DNA of 64,000 bases, taken from the NCBI GenBank assembly GCA_026314275.1, contig CP111109.1, positions 372,001 to 436,000 of the forward strand. The letters run 5' to 3'. The DNA comes from JAGOEY01 sp017997515. Its GTDB lineage: Bacteria > Pseudomonadota > Gammaproteobacteria > Burkholderiales > Burkholderiaceae_C. The notes below the pieces were generated by a model. The model did not search any database and was not told the DNA's origin. It saw nothing but the letters and a program-made list of their open reading frames with translations. Below are positions 55,395 to 64,000 of this stretch, piece by piece; within the stretch, counting starts at the first letter, position 1, and each line of letters starts with the position of its first letter. Both the position numbers and the translations under genes were made by a program.

Positions 55395-56003
55395 TCAGGC
55401 TGACAGCGCAGCCTGCAGGGCCACACGGACGCCTTCCACCTGCATGTCCAAGGCCATGGCCTGCCCCAGCGGATGGAGCGCCTGCTGCTGGGGCAACACC
55501 GGCACATGCACGAAGCCAGCGCGCGGCGCGTTCTGCGTGCTGGCCAGCATGTGCATCAGTCGGTAGAAAACATGGTTGCAGACAAAGGTGCCGGCCGTCT
55601 GGGATGTGTCCGCCGCGATACCTGCAGCGCGCACCGCGTCCACCATGTGTTTGACCGGCAAGGTCGAAAAGTAAGCGGCAGGCCCTAGTGGCAACACGGC
55701 CATGTCCTCCGGCTGCTGGCCTGCGTTGTCGGGTATCGATGCGTCGTCCAGGTTGATGGCAATACGCTCAAACGACAGGCCGGTGCGGCTACCCGCCATA
55801 CCCAACGCAACAACCAAAACGAAAGGCCCCTGCGCCAGCGCCTGCTGCAGCACCTGCGGCGCGCGGCCAAACACACAGGGCAACTGGCAGGCCACCACCT
55901 GCGCACCGGCCACCGTGGTGCCGTCCAGCGTGCGGGCGATCTCCCACGAGGGGTTGACCGTGTCGCCGCCAAAAGGCTCAAAGCCGGTGAGCAGGATTTT
56001 CAT
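55395..56003 (-). CDS. pcp: Pyroglutamyl-peptidase I
   Basis: 202 residues, peptidase family C15. The catalytic residues are visible: Glu in SFERIAINLDD, Cys in AGTFVCNHVFY and His in AGFVHVPVLP. It removes N-terminal 5-oxoproline from peptides. The start lies 9 bases after the stop of the 5-oxoprolinase gene, so release and opening of pyroglutamate are encoded together. Confidence 0.94.
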   Translation of the reverse strand: MKILLTGFEPFGGDTVNPSWEIARTLDGTTVAGAQVVACQLPCVFGRAPQVLQQALAQGPFVLVVALGMAGSRTGLSFERIAINLDDASIPDNAGQQPEDMAVLPLGPAAYFSTLPVKHMVDAVRAAGIAADTSQTAGTFVCNHVFYRLMHMLASTQNAPRAGFVHVPVLPQQQALHPLGQAMALDMQVEGVRVALQAALSA

Positions 56004-56012
56004 GCGGCCATG

Positions 56013-59000
56013 TCAGCTGGGCTGGCCGTAGCCACCGCCACCGGGGGTGTGGATCTCGAAGATGTCGCCCGGCAGCATGTCCACCTGGCCGATATGCGCC
56101 AGTTGTTCCACGCGGCCATCGGCGCGCACCACGCGGTTGATGCCCACGGCACCTGCGCCGCCACCCGCCAGGCCAAAGGCACCACGCAGGCGGGCGTTGG
56201 ACAAGATACTGGCCGTCATCGGCTCCAGAAAGCGCACACGCCGCACACCGCCGTTGCCGCCCTTCCACTGGCCCGTGCCACCCGATCCCTGGCGGATGGC
56301 GTAACTCTCCAGCCGCACGGGGTAACGGAACTCCAGCACTTCGGGGTCGGTCATGCGGGAGTTGGTCATGTGGGTCTGCACCACGCTCGTGCCGTCGAAG
56401 CCGCCCACCACCTGGCCCTGGGCGTCGAACACCGGCCCGGCGCCACTGCCGCCCGAGATGGTTTCGTAGTACTGGTAATGCGCGCTGCCGAAAGTGAAGT
56501 TGTTCACCGTGCACTGGCTGGCGGCCATCACACCCAGCGCGCCCAGCAGCGCGTTGGTGATGCAGGTGGAGGTCTCCACATTGCCCGCCACTACCGAAGC
56601 AGGTGGGCGCGGGTGCAGCATCGAGCCTTCAGGGATGATCACCTTGAGCGGCTTCAGGCAGCCCGCATTGAGCGGGATGTCGTCGTCCACCAGCGTGCGG
56701 AACACGTAGAGCACTGCAGCCATACACACGGCGGTGGGGGCGTTGAAGTTGTTGGTCTGCTGCGGGCTGGTGCCGGTGAAGTCGATCTCGGCCGTGCGCT
56801 CGGCCGCGTTCACACGGATTGCCACCTGGATCTGCGCACCGTTGTCCAACGGCAGCGTGAACTGGCCATCCTTCAGCAGCGTGATGGCGCGGCGCACCGA
56901 CTCCTCAGCGTTGTCCTGCACATGGCCCATGTAGGCACGCACCACATCCAGGCCGAACTGACCCACCATCTTGCGCAGCTCCTGCACGCCCTTTTCGTTG
57001 GCCGCTATCTGCGCCTTCAGGTCGGCCAGGTTCTGCTGCGGGTTGCGGCTGGGGTATTCGCCGCTTTCCAGCAGCGCGATCACCTCGGCCTCGCGCAGGC
57101 GGCCCTGGTCTACCAGCTTGAAGTTGTCGATCTGCACACCCTCTTCCTCGATGCGGGTGGAGAACGGCGGCATCGAGCCTGGCGTGGTGCCGCCAATGTC
57201 GGCCTGGTGGCCGCGGCTGCCCACGTAGAACAGGGGTTGTTCGCTCTCGGCCAGGTAGACCGGCGTGATAACGGTCACGTCGGGCAGGTGGGTGCCGCCG
57301 TGGTACGGGTCGTTCAGCGCAAACACGTCGCCGGGCTGCATACGGCCCGCGTTCTCGCGGATCACGGTCTTGATACTTTCGCCCATGCTGCCCAGGTGCA
57401 CCGGCATGTGGGGTGCGTTGGCGATGAGGTTGCCCTCGGCGTCGAACAATGCGCAGCTGAAGTCCAGCCGCTCCTTGATGTTGACCGAGTAGGCGGTGTT
57501 CTGCAGTTGCAGACCCATCTGCTCGGCGATGTTCATGAACAGGTTGTTGAACACCTCCAGCAGCACCGGGTCGGCCGTGGTGCCTGCGGCATAGGCGACG
57601 TTGCGGGCGCTGCGGCGCTCCAGCACCAGGTGGTCCATGGCGGTGAGTGTGGCTTCCCAACCGGGCTCAACGATGGTGGTGGCATTTTTCTCGGCAATGA
57701 TGGCCGGGCCGGGGATCACATCACCCGGGCGCAGGTCTTCACGCACCACCAGCGCGGCGTCGTGCCATGCGCCGCTGGAGTACACCTTCACCGTTTCACG
57801 GCGCGGCACCTCGCGCACCGGGTGGGTTTCGTGCTGCGGCTCGGCGGGGGCATCACCGGCCACCACAGCTTCGACTGACACGGCTTCGACGACCAAACCC
57901 TTGCCGTGCATCAGGAAAGCAAACCGCTGCTGGTACGCCGCTTCAAAACCTTTGGTGATGGCGGCGATGTTGTCCACAAACGGCACGATGAGGGCGGAGT
58001 CGCTGCCCTCGTAGCGCACATGCACGCGGCGGTGGGTGGTGATGCTGCCGGTGCTCACCTCCTGGCGCGTGAGTTCTGCCTGGGCCACTTCGGCCAACGC
58101 GTCCAGCCGCTCGGCGATCTGCGGCAAGGCGTCGGCCGCCAGCTTCAACTCCACCGCCTGTTCACGGATCACGTTCTGGTCGGCCAGGCCCATGCCGTAG
58201 GCGCTGAGCACACCGGCCAGCGGGTGCACGAAGACCTTGGTCATACCCAGCGCATCGGCCACCAGGCAGGCATGTTGCCCACCCGCGCCGCCGAAACACT
58301 GCAGCGTGTAGCGCGTGACGTCGTAGCCGCGTGCCACCGAGATTTTCTTGATGGCATTGGCCATCTGCTGCACAGCGATGTGGATAAAACCTTCCGCCAC
58401 TTCCTCGGCCGTGCGGCCTGAGCGCTCTGCCAGCTCGGCAAACTTCGCACGCACCACATCGGCGTCCAGCGCCTCGTTGGCCTGCGGGCCAAACACCTTG
58501 GGGAAGTAACGTGGCTGCACCTTGCCGACCATCACGTTCGCATCGGTCACGGCCAGCGGGCCACCACGGCGGTAACTGGCCGGGCCGGGGTTGGCACCCG
58601 CGCTCTGCGGGCCGACCCGAAAGCGTGCACCGTCGAACTGCAGGATGGAGCCGCCACCCGCCGCCACGGTATGGATGCTCATCATCGGAGCCCGCATCCG
58701 TACACCGGCCACCTGGGTCTCGAACTCGCGCTCGAATTCCCCCTGCAGCCCGCCCCGGAAATGGCTCACATCGGTGGACGTACCGCCCATGTCGAAGCCG
58801 ATCACATCGCCATGCCCCGCCAGGCCCGCCGTGCGTGCCATGCCCACAATGCCCCCCGCCGGGCCGCTGAGGATGGCATCCTTGCCCTGGAACACATGCG
58901 CATCGGTAAGGCCACCGCTGCTCTGCATGAAGAAGAGTTTGACGCCCGGCATTTCACCCGCCACCTGCTCCACGTAGCGGCGCAGGATGGGAGAGAGATA

Positions 59001-59657
59001 GGCGTCCACCACGGTGGTGTCGCCCCGGCTGACGAACTTCATCATCGGGCTGGTGCCGTGGGAGGTGCTGACCTGGGTGAAGCCGACCTCGGTGGCAATA
59101 CGTGCGGCTGCGGCCTCATGGTCGGTGTAGCGGTAGCCGTGCATAAACACCACGGCCACACTGCGCAGACCTGCATCAAACGCGGCCCACAGGTGTTCAC
59201 GCAGGCTGGCCTCATCCAGCGCCTCGATCACGTCACCGTGTGCGCCCACCCGTTCATGCGCTTCGATGACGCGGGTGTAGAGCAGCTCGGGCAGCAGGAT
59301 GCGGCGGTCGAACAGGCGTGGGCGGTTCTGGTAGGCGATACGCAGCCCATCACGGAAGCCGCGTGTGGTAACCAGTAGCGTCGGCTCACCCTTGCGCTCC
59401 AGCAGCGCATTGGTGGCCACGGTGGTGCCCATCTTCACGCACTCCACCTGCTGCGGCGTGATCGGCTCACCCAGCTTTAAGTCCAGCAGATGCCGGATGC
59501 CAGCCACTGCGGCGTCGCGGTACTGCTCGGGGTTTTCAGAGAGCAGCTTGTGGGTGACCAGGCTGCCATCGGGCCGTTTGCCCACCACGTCGGTGAAGGT
59601 GCCGCCCCGGTCGATCCAGAACTGCCAGCGTGCGGGGGTGTTGGGGGTGGTGTTCAT
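56013..59657 (-). CDS. ATP-dependent 5-oxoprolinase (fused hydantoinase A and B)
   Basis: 1214 residues from ATG 59657. The N-terminal half is the hydantoinase A/oxoprolinase domain (WIDRGGTFTDVV; VGPQSAGANPGPASYRRGGPLAVTDANV), the C-terminal half hydantoinase B (about 700-1214; NTAYSVNIKERLDFSCALFDAEGN). The single-chain order matches eukaryotic-type OplAH, which hydrolyses 5-oxoproline to glutamate. The neighbour pcp supports this over hydantoin or acetone carboxylation roles. Confidence 0.9.
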   Translation of the reverse strand: MNTTPNTPARWQFWIDRGGTFTDVVGKRPDGSLVTHKLLSENPEQYRDAAVAGIRHLLDLKLGEPITPQQVECVKMGTTVATNALLERKGEPTLLVTTRGFRDGLRIAYQNRPRLFDRRILLPELLYTRVIEAHERVGAHGDVIEALDEASLREHLWAAFDAGLRSVAVVFMHGYRYTDHEAAAARIATEVGFTQVSTSHGTSPMMKFVSRGDTTVVDAYLSPILRRYVEQVAGEMPGVKLFFMQSSGGLTDAHVFQGKDAILSGPAGGIVGMARTAGLAGHGDVIGFDMGGTSTDVSHFRGGLQGEFEREFETQVAGVRMRAPMMSIHTVAAGGGSILQFDGARFRVGPQSAGANPGPASYRRGGPLAVTDANVMVGKVQPRYFPKVFGPQANEALDADVVRAKFAELAERSGRTAEEVAEGFIHIAVQQMANAIKKISVARGYDVTRYTLQCFGGAGGQHACLVADALGMTKVFVHPLAGVLSAYGMGLADQNVIREQAVELKLAADALPQIAERLDALAEVAQAELTRQEVSTGSITTHRRVHVRYEGSDSALIVPFVDNIAAITKGFEAAYQQRFAFLMHGKGLVVEAVSVEAVVAGDAPAEPQHETHPVREVPRRETVKVYSSGAWHDAALVVREDLRPGDVIPGPAIIAEKNATTIVEPGWEATLTAMDHLVLERRSARNVAYAAGTTADPVLLEVFNNLFMNIAEQMGLQLQNTAYSVNIKERLDFSCALFDAEGNLIANAPHMPVHLGSMGESIKTVIRENAGRMQPGDVFALNDPYHGGTHLPDVTVITPVYLAESEQPLFYVGSRGHQADIGGTTPGSMPPFSTRIEEEGVQIDNFKLVDQGRLREAEVIALLESGEYPSRNPQQNLADLKAQIAANEKGVQELRKMVGQFGLDVVRAYMGHVQDNAEESVRRAITLLKDGQFTLPLDNGAQIQVAIRVNAAERTAEIDFTGTSPQQTNNFNAPTAVCMAAVLYVFRTLVDDDIPLNAGCLKPLKVIIPEGSMLHPRPPASVVAGNVETSTCITNALLGALGVMAASQCTVNNFTFGSAHYQYYETISGGSGAGPVFDAQGQVVGGFDGTSVVQTHMTNSRMTDPEVLEFRYPVRLESYAIRQGSGGTGQWKGGNGGVRRVRFLEPMTASILSNARLRGAFGLAGGGAGAVGINRVVRADGRVEQLAHIGQVDMLPGDIFEIHTPGGGGYGQPS

Positions 59658-59691
59658 GGAGCGGAGGGAATTCGTTGAAGGGTCGGGTGAT

Positions 59692-60237
59692 TTACAGAGA
59701 TGCGGCTGATCTTGCGGCCTGGTCGTACATGCCAGAGAGGACCCGCAACAGCCGCGCCAGCTCACCAATGTCGCGGTTCAGTCCATCGTCGGCGTTGAGT
59801 GCGTCAATCAGGCAGGTTTCGCGAATTTCGCGGTAGCGCGTGACATAGGCGCGGCCACTGTCGGTGGCGGCATAGGTTACTTCCTTGCCGTTTTTGCTGG
59901 CGGCCACGACACCCAGGTTCTGCAGCTTTTTGAGCGCGTAGTTGATGAGGTGGGTGTCTTCCACATTCATGATGAAACAGATGTCGGCCAGGCGTTTGTC
60001 GCGGGCGCGGTGGGTGACGTGGTGCAGCACGATCACGTCCAGCGGCGTCAGGTCTTTCAGCCCGGCGGCACTCATGCAGTGCGCGACCCAGCGGTTGAAG
60101 GCGTTGCCCGCGACGATGAGGCCGTATTCAAACTCGCTCATTTCGGCGCTGCGCTCGGACACCAGGTGCGCGGATGACACGATGGACGCGCGATCCGCGC
60201 CTGAGGATGCAGCGCGCCGAGGAGGCTTGGTAGTCAT
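59692..60237 (-). CDS. MarR-type winged-helix regulator
   Basis: 181 residues from ATG 60237, with AAGGAA before it; ATG 60315 is a less likely start. The winged helix covers about 60-135 (LTPLDVIVLHHVTHRARDKRLADICFIMNVEDTHLINYALKKLQNLGVV). It lies ahead of oxoprolinase and pcp on the same strand, 34 bases away, and is divergent from the TRAP transporter, so it probably senses the substrate and controls both sides. Confidence 0.82.
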   Translation of the reverse strand: MTTKPPRRAASSGADRASIVSSAHLVSERSAEMSEFEYGLIVAGNAFNRWVAHCMSAAGLKDLTPLDVIVLHHVTHRARDKRLADICFIMNVEDTHLINYALKKLQNLGVVAASKNGKEVTYAATDSGRAYVTRYREIRETCLIDALNADDGLNRDIGELARLLRVLSGMYDQAARSAASL

Positions 60238-60272
60238 GGTGTTCCTTCGATGCAGCCGGGCTGGCACTGTTG

Positions 60273-60328
60273 TTGCATGCGGCACATTGTAGGCAGTTGC
60301 ATGACAATTTATCAACGATTTGTTGACA
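60273..60328. promoter_or_regulatory. Repeated sites in the marR-dctP intergenic region
   Basis: TTGCATG occurs at 60273-60279 and 60297-60303, 24 bases apart, and TCAAC-GATTT-GTTGA (60312-60326) is an inverted repeat overlapping TTGACA (60323-60328), a perfect -35 hexamer for dctP. Likely regulator-binding region. Confidence 0.5.
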
Positions 60329-60409
60329 TGAAGGGGAAACCCGCATCACCATGCAAGCGCCCAGCGTTACAGTGCACACCACCCCATTTGGAACCCGAAG
60401 GAGAACCCC

Positions 60410-61390
60410 ATGAAGCGTCGCTTGTTCACCCTGACCGCAGCCGCAGCGCTGGCTGCGGCCACCAGCATCTCTTTTGCACAAACCAAGTGGGACCTGCCCA
60501 CCGCCTACCCCGCCACCAACTTCCACACCGAGAACATCACCCAGTTCGCCAAGGACGTGGACGCAGCCACCGGCGGCAAGCTCAAGATTGCGGTGCACCC
60601 CAACGCCTCGCTGTTCAAGGCCCCCGAAATCAAACGCGCAGTGCAAAGCAGCCAGGCCCAGGCCGGGGAAATTTTGCTGGCCAACTTCGCCAACGAAAAC
60701 CCGCTGTACGCGCTGGACGGTGTGCCCTTCCTGGCCTCCAGCTACCCCGACGCACGCAAGCTGTACGACGTATCCAAACCCGCCATGGAAAAGCTGCTGG
60801 CGGCCCAGGGCATGAAGCTGCTGTTCTCGGTGCCATGGGCGCCACAGGGCATCTTCACCAAGAAAGAAATCGCCTCGGTGGCGGATCTGCGTGGCATCAA
60901 GTGGCGCGCCTACAGCCCGGCCACGGCCAAGATTGCCGAGCTGATCGGTGCCCAGCCCGTGCAGATCCAGCAGGCCGAGCTGAGTGCTGCCATGGCTACC
61001 GGTGTGATCGAGTCGTACATGAGTTCGGGCTCCACCGGCTTCGACACCAAGACGTATGAACACATCAAAAACTTCTACGACACCCAGGCCTGGATTCCCA
61101 AAAACGCCGTGCTGGTGAACGCCAAGGCTTTTGACGCACTCGACGCGACCACCAAGGCCGCCCTGCTCAAGACCGCCGCCGAAGCCGAGGCCCGGGGCTG
61201 GAAGGTCGCACAGGAGAAGAACGACGAATACAAACGCCTGCTGTCCGAGCGCGGCATGAAGATCCACAAGCCTTCGCCCAAGCTGGACGCCGACATGCGC
61301 CAGGTGGGCGGCATCATGCAGGCCGACTGGCTCAAGGCCGCAGGCCCGGACGGCGCGGCCATTGTGGACGCCTACAAGGCCAAGAAGTAA
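60410..61390 (+). CDS. dctP: TRAP transporter substrate-binding protein
   Basis: 326 residues, signal peptide cleaved after about SFAQ (23). DctP fold with the carboxylate-binding arginine motif LRGIKWRAYSPATAKIAELIG. It delivers an organic acid to DctQM. Related Bordetella proteins DctP6 and DctP7 bind pyroglutamate, and the neighbours here process pyroglutamate, so that is the suggested ligand. GAAGGAG ribosome site. Confidence 0.92.
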   Translation: MKRRLFTLTAAAALAAATSISFAQTKWDLPTAYPATNFHTENITQFAKDVDAATGGKLKIAVHPNASLFKAPEIKRAVQSSQAQAGEILLANFANENPLYALDGVPFLASSYPDARKLYDVSKPAMEKLLAAQGMKLLFSVPWAPQGIFTKKEIASVADLRGIKWRAYSPATAKIAELIGAQPVQIQQAELSAAMATGVIESYMSSGSTGFDTKTYEHIKNFYDTQAWIPKNAVLVNAKAFDALDATTKAALLKTAAEAEARGWKVAQEKNDEYKRLLSERGMKIHKPSPKLDADMRQVGGIMQADWLKAAGPDGAAIVDAYKAKK

Positions 61391-61393
61391 GCC

Positions 61394-61927
61394 ATGCGCC
61401 GTGCGTTGGGCTGGCTCTTTGACGCAGCGGGGGGCATTGGCGCCTTCTGCGTTTTTTGCATTTTTGTGCTGATGGTGGTGGCCGGTGTGGGCCGCCAGTT
61501 GAACCTGCAGGTCAGCGGCGTCAACGACGTAGTGGCCTGGTTGTGTGCGGCAGCCGCATTTTTTGCGATGGCCCATGCGTTTCGCCACGGCGACTTCGTG
61601 CGGGTCACGTTGCTGCTCGAAGCCGTGCCGCCCCAGGTGCGCCGCACGCTCGACGCCATCTGCCTGGTGATCGCGGCGATTGCCGTGGCCTACCTCACCT
61701 ACTGGGCCACCGCGTTCACCTATGACAGTTACCAGTTTGCCGAAGTGGCCACCGGGCTGGTCGCCATCCCGATCTGGATTCCGCAATCGACCTTTGTGAT
61801 CGGCTGCTGGCTGCTGCTGGCCGCCGTGCTGGATGACCTGGTGACGGTACTGCAAGGCGGCAAACCCAGTTACCAGCGGGCCGTCGAAGAGCGGCACGCC
61901 AAGGGTGATTTCTCTTCTGACATCTAA
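61394..61927 (+). CDS. dctQ: TRAP transporter small permease
   Basis: 177 residues with four membrane helices (about 18-38, 52-70, 92-112, 132-152), the DctQ architecture. It begins 3 bases after dctP and joins DctM in the inner membrane as the binding-protein dock. Confidence 0.92.
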   Translation: MRRALGWLFDAAGGIGAFCVFCIFVLMVVAGVGRQLNLQVSGVNDVVAWLCAAAAFFAMAHAFRHGDFVRVTLLLEAVPPQVRRTLDAICLVIAAIAVAYLTYWATAFTYDSYQFAEVATGLVAIPIWIPQSTFVIGCWLLLAAVLDDLVTVLQGGKPSYQRAVEERHAKGDFSSDI

Positions 61928-61944
61928 CCGCAGCACACATCTCT

Positions 61945-63255
61945 ATGGATACCTTGCTCATGGGCGGCATGCTGCTCGTCATCATGCTGGTGCTGCTGGC
62001 CGGGGGTGTGTGGATCGCCATGACACTGGCCATCGTCGGCTGGGTCGGTCAGGCCTTTTTCACCAACACCCGGCCGGGCATGAACCTGTTTTCGGCCTTC
62101 TGGGAATCGAACGCTTCGTGGGAGCTGGCGGCGCTGCCGCTGTTCATCTGGATGGGTGAAATCCTGTTCCGCACCAAACTCAGCGAAGAGATGTTTGAAG
62201 GTCTGCGCCCGTGGCTCAACCGCGTGCCGGGGCGGCTGATGCACACCACCATCATTGGCTGTGGTGTGTTTGGCTCGGTGTCGGGCTCATCCGCGGCCAC
62301 CTGCGCCACCATCGCCAAGGTGGCGCTGCCCGAGCTGAAGCGCCGGGGGTACAACGAGAACCTGGCCATTGGTGCGCTGGCGTCTGCGGGCACGCTGGGC
62401 ATTCTGATTCCGCCATCGATCACCATGGTGGTGTATGCGGTGGCGGCGGACGCGTCGATCATCCGTATCTTCCTCGCGGGTTTTCTGCCGGGCTTGCTGC
62501 TGATGGTTTTGTTTTCGGGCTACATCGGCTGGTGGAGCCTGCGGCACCCGGACCAGGTGCCGCCCGCTGACCCGCCCACCACCTTCATGCAAAAGATACG
62601 CCTGTCGGGCAACCTGATCCCGTGTGCGCTGCTGATCATCTTCATCATCTGGGTGCTGGTGGCGGGCTGGGCCACGGCCACCGAATGTGCGGCCTTTGGT
62701 GTGCTGGGTTCGCTGGCGATTGCGGCCTGGGGCCGCTGCCTGACCTGGGAGAACTTCAGCCAGGGCCTGATGGGGGCCACCCGCACCAGCTGCATGATCA
62801 TGTTTATCTTGGCGGGTGCGGCCTTTCTGACCAAAACCATGGCCTTCACCGGCATCCCGCGTGAGCTGGCCGAATGGGTGGACAGTATGCAGCTGTCGCC
62901 CTATGCCCTCATCAGCGCGCTGGTGGTGATTTACCTGATTCTGGGCACCGCACTCGACGGCATCTCGATGATTGTGCTGACCAGCGCCGTGGTGCTGCCC
63001 ATGATCCAGAAGGCGGGTTTTGACCTGGTCTGGTTCGGCATCTTTGTGGTGCTGCTGGTGGAGATTGCCGAGGTCACGCCCCCGGTGGGCTTTAACCTCT
63101 TTGTGCTGCAGAACATAACCGGCAAGGACAGCAACCTGATCGCCCGCGCCGCCATTCCGTTCTTTATCTGTATGGTGGTGTGTATTGCACTGATCACCCT
63201 GTTCCCGCAGATCGTCACGATCCTGCCCGATCTGGTGATGGGCAAGGAGCGTTAA
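61945..63255 (+). CDS. dctM: TRAP transporter large permease
   Basis: 436 residues, about twelve membrane helices, with the DctM motifs FGSVSGSSAATCATIAKVALPELKRRGYNENLA and ASAGTLGILIPPSI. It is the Na+-driven channel subunit. Last gene of the dctPQM operon; convergent with the Bug-type gene 22 bases on. Confidence 0.94.
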   Translation: MDTLLMGGMLLVIMLVLLAGGVWIAMTLAIVGWVGQAFFTNTRPGMNLFSAFWESNASWELAALPLFIWMGEILFRTKLSEEMFEGLRPWLNRVPGRLMHTTIIGCGVFGSVSGSSAATCATIAKVALPELKRRGYNENLAIGALASAGTLGILIPPSITMVVYAVAADASIIRIFLAGFLPGLLLMVLFSGYIGWWSLRHPDQVPPADPPTTFMQKIRLSGNLIPCALLIIFIIWVLVAGWATATECAAFGVLGSLAIAAWGRCLTWENFSQGLMGATRTSCMIMFILAGAAFLTKTMAFTGIPRELAEWVDSMQLSPYALISALVVIYLILGTALDGISMIVLTSAVVLPMIQKAGFDLVWFGIFVVLLVEIAEVTPPVGFNLFVLQNITGKDSNLIARAAIPFFICMVVCIALITLFPQIVTILPDLVMGKER

Positions 63256-63276
63256 CGATCTGCACCAGTGGCGGGC

Positions 63277-64000
63277 TTACTCCGGCTGGATACCCGCCGC
63301 CTTGATGATTTTGCCCCAACGGTCCAGCTCCGCCAGCTGGAACTTGGCCAAGTCATCGGGCCCCATAAATGCCGCTTCCTGCCCGGTCTTTTCGATCACC
63401 TGGCGCACGGCTGGTGTGGCCAGCGCATCACGCATCAGCTCGTTCAGCCGCGCCACCACGGGTGCGGGTGTACCTGCGGGGGCGTAGAGCGCATTCCAGT
63501 AGCCGAACTCACAACCGGGTAGTGTCTCGTTGATGGCAGGCACCTCGGGGGCAAGTGGCGAACGCTTGGGGCTGCTCATGCCCAAAGCGCGCAGCTTGCC
63601 GGCCTTGACCTGGGGCAGACTGGTTGTCAGGTCCACGATCATCAGGTCGATCTGGCCACCCACCAGGTCCAGCACGGCGGGCGGGTTGGCCTTGTAGGGC
63701 ACGTAGTTGAACTTGGTGCCCGTGGCCTGCTGCAACAGCTCCGTTGCGATCTGCGCCGATGAACTGCCCGAGCCGTAGTTGAGTTTGCCGGGTGACGCCT
63801 TGGCCAGCGCCACCAGCTCGGCCACGTTGTTGGCCTTGACCTGCGGGTTCACCACCAGCGCCAGGTAACCACGGGCCAGCAGCGAGACCGGCGCGAAGTC
63901 CTTGATCGGGTCGTACGCAATCTTCTTCAGCAGATGCGGGTTGGCCGACTGCGTGGTGTTGGTCGTCATGAAGACGGTGTAGCCGTCCGGCTGGGCGCGC
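63277..64000 (-). CDS. Bug/TctC-family substrate-binding protein, 5' end outside the window
   Basis: The frame continues past 64000 without a start; the ATG at 63969 is internal (preceded in frame by QPDGYTVF, the usual Bug sequence). The Bug pattern KKIAYDPIKDFAPVSLLARG, then ...GGQIDLMIVDLTTSLPQVKAGKLRALG and the C-terminal KTGQEAAF are clear. Such periplasmic proteins are highly expanded in Bordetella and Comamonadaceae; ligand unknown. No TctAB permease is seen nearby. Confidence 0.88.
   Translation of the reverse strand, partial: RAQPDGYTVFMTTNTTQSANPHLLKKIAYDPIKDFAPVSLLARGYLALVVNPQVKANNVAELVALAKASPGKLNYGSGSSSAQIATELLQQATGTKFNYVPYKANPPAVLDLVGGQIDLMIVDLTTSLPQVKAGKLRALGMSSPKRSPLAPEVPAINETLPGCEFGYWNALYAPAGTPAPVVARLNELMRDALATPAVRQVIEKTGQEAAFMGPDDLAKFQLAELDRWGKIIKAAGIQPE

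Overview
The window looks like the chromosome of a betaproteobacterium of the family Comamonadaceae (Rhodoferax-like; genus not settled). The evidence is a GC-rich sequence, a tmRNA whose tag reads ANDERFALAA, the block gph-ubiG-ompA / gyrA-serC-pheA-tyrA-aroA-cmk-rpsA-ihfB-lapAB, an aroA-cmk gene fusion known from this family, a Bug-type binding protein, and a short interspersed repeat scattered between genes. No rRNA, no ordinary tRNA and no CRISPR array was seen.

Region 1 (1-6155) is the distal half of a transmissible stress-tolerance / protein-quality-control locus (tLST/LHR type): thioredoxin, KefB-like exchanger, PsiE-like membrane protein, M48 protease and DegP-like protease, followed by a LysR regulator. 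The M48 gene carries an in-frame amber codon. Region 2 (6156-14141) is accessory DNA: a hipBA module with three operators spaced exactly 50 bp apart, an orphan excisionase-like protein, a diverged second copy of the hipA 3' end with the same tRNA/tmRNA T-loop-like flank, an AraC/monooxygenase pair, a recombinase-like HTH protein, and a complete IS256-family element with 29-bp inverted repeats and an 8-bp target duplication. It ends at the 3' end of ssrA, a classic island integration site.

Region 3 (14142-29040) is core chromosome: ssrA, gph, ubiG and ompA on the minus strand, then gyrA and a long aromatic amino acid / ribosomal protein S1 / IHF / LapAB series on the plus strand. Region 4 (29185-35337) is a complete Mrp cation/proton antiporter operon with fused A+B. 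mnhC has lost its normal stop through the length of a C9 tract.

Region 5 (35447-45969) holds a glutamine amidotransferase, a damaged LysR gene, an alpha/beta-hydrolase that lacks its catalytic Ser and His, a MexEF-OprN-like efflux operon with a frameshifted permease, and a succinate-semialdehyde-type dehydrogenase. Region 6 (46086-50972) is a type III restriction-modification operon with a toxin-antitoxin pair between mod and res. Region 7 (51334-55311) is a trehalose operon (otsB, GH15 glucosidase, otsA). Region 8 (55395-64000) is a probable pyroglutamate scavenging locus: pyroglutamyl peptidase and ATP-dependent 5-oxoprolinase, a MarR regulator, and a divergent TRAP transporter, with a Bug-type binding protein running off the end.

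The most unusual observations are the possible ssrA-linked tandem island remnants around hipBA, the 50-bp phased HipB operators, the toxin-antitoxin pair inside the type III RM operon, the pseudo-hydrolase in the efflux locus, the interspersed repeat that seems to lie inside aroA, and several gene lesions (3584, 32491, about 36650 and 36758, about 41122) that are either real decay or sequence errors.
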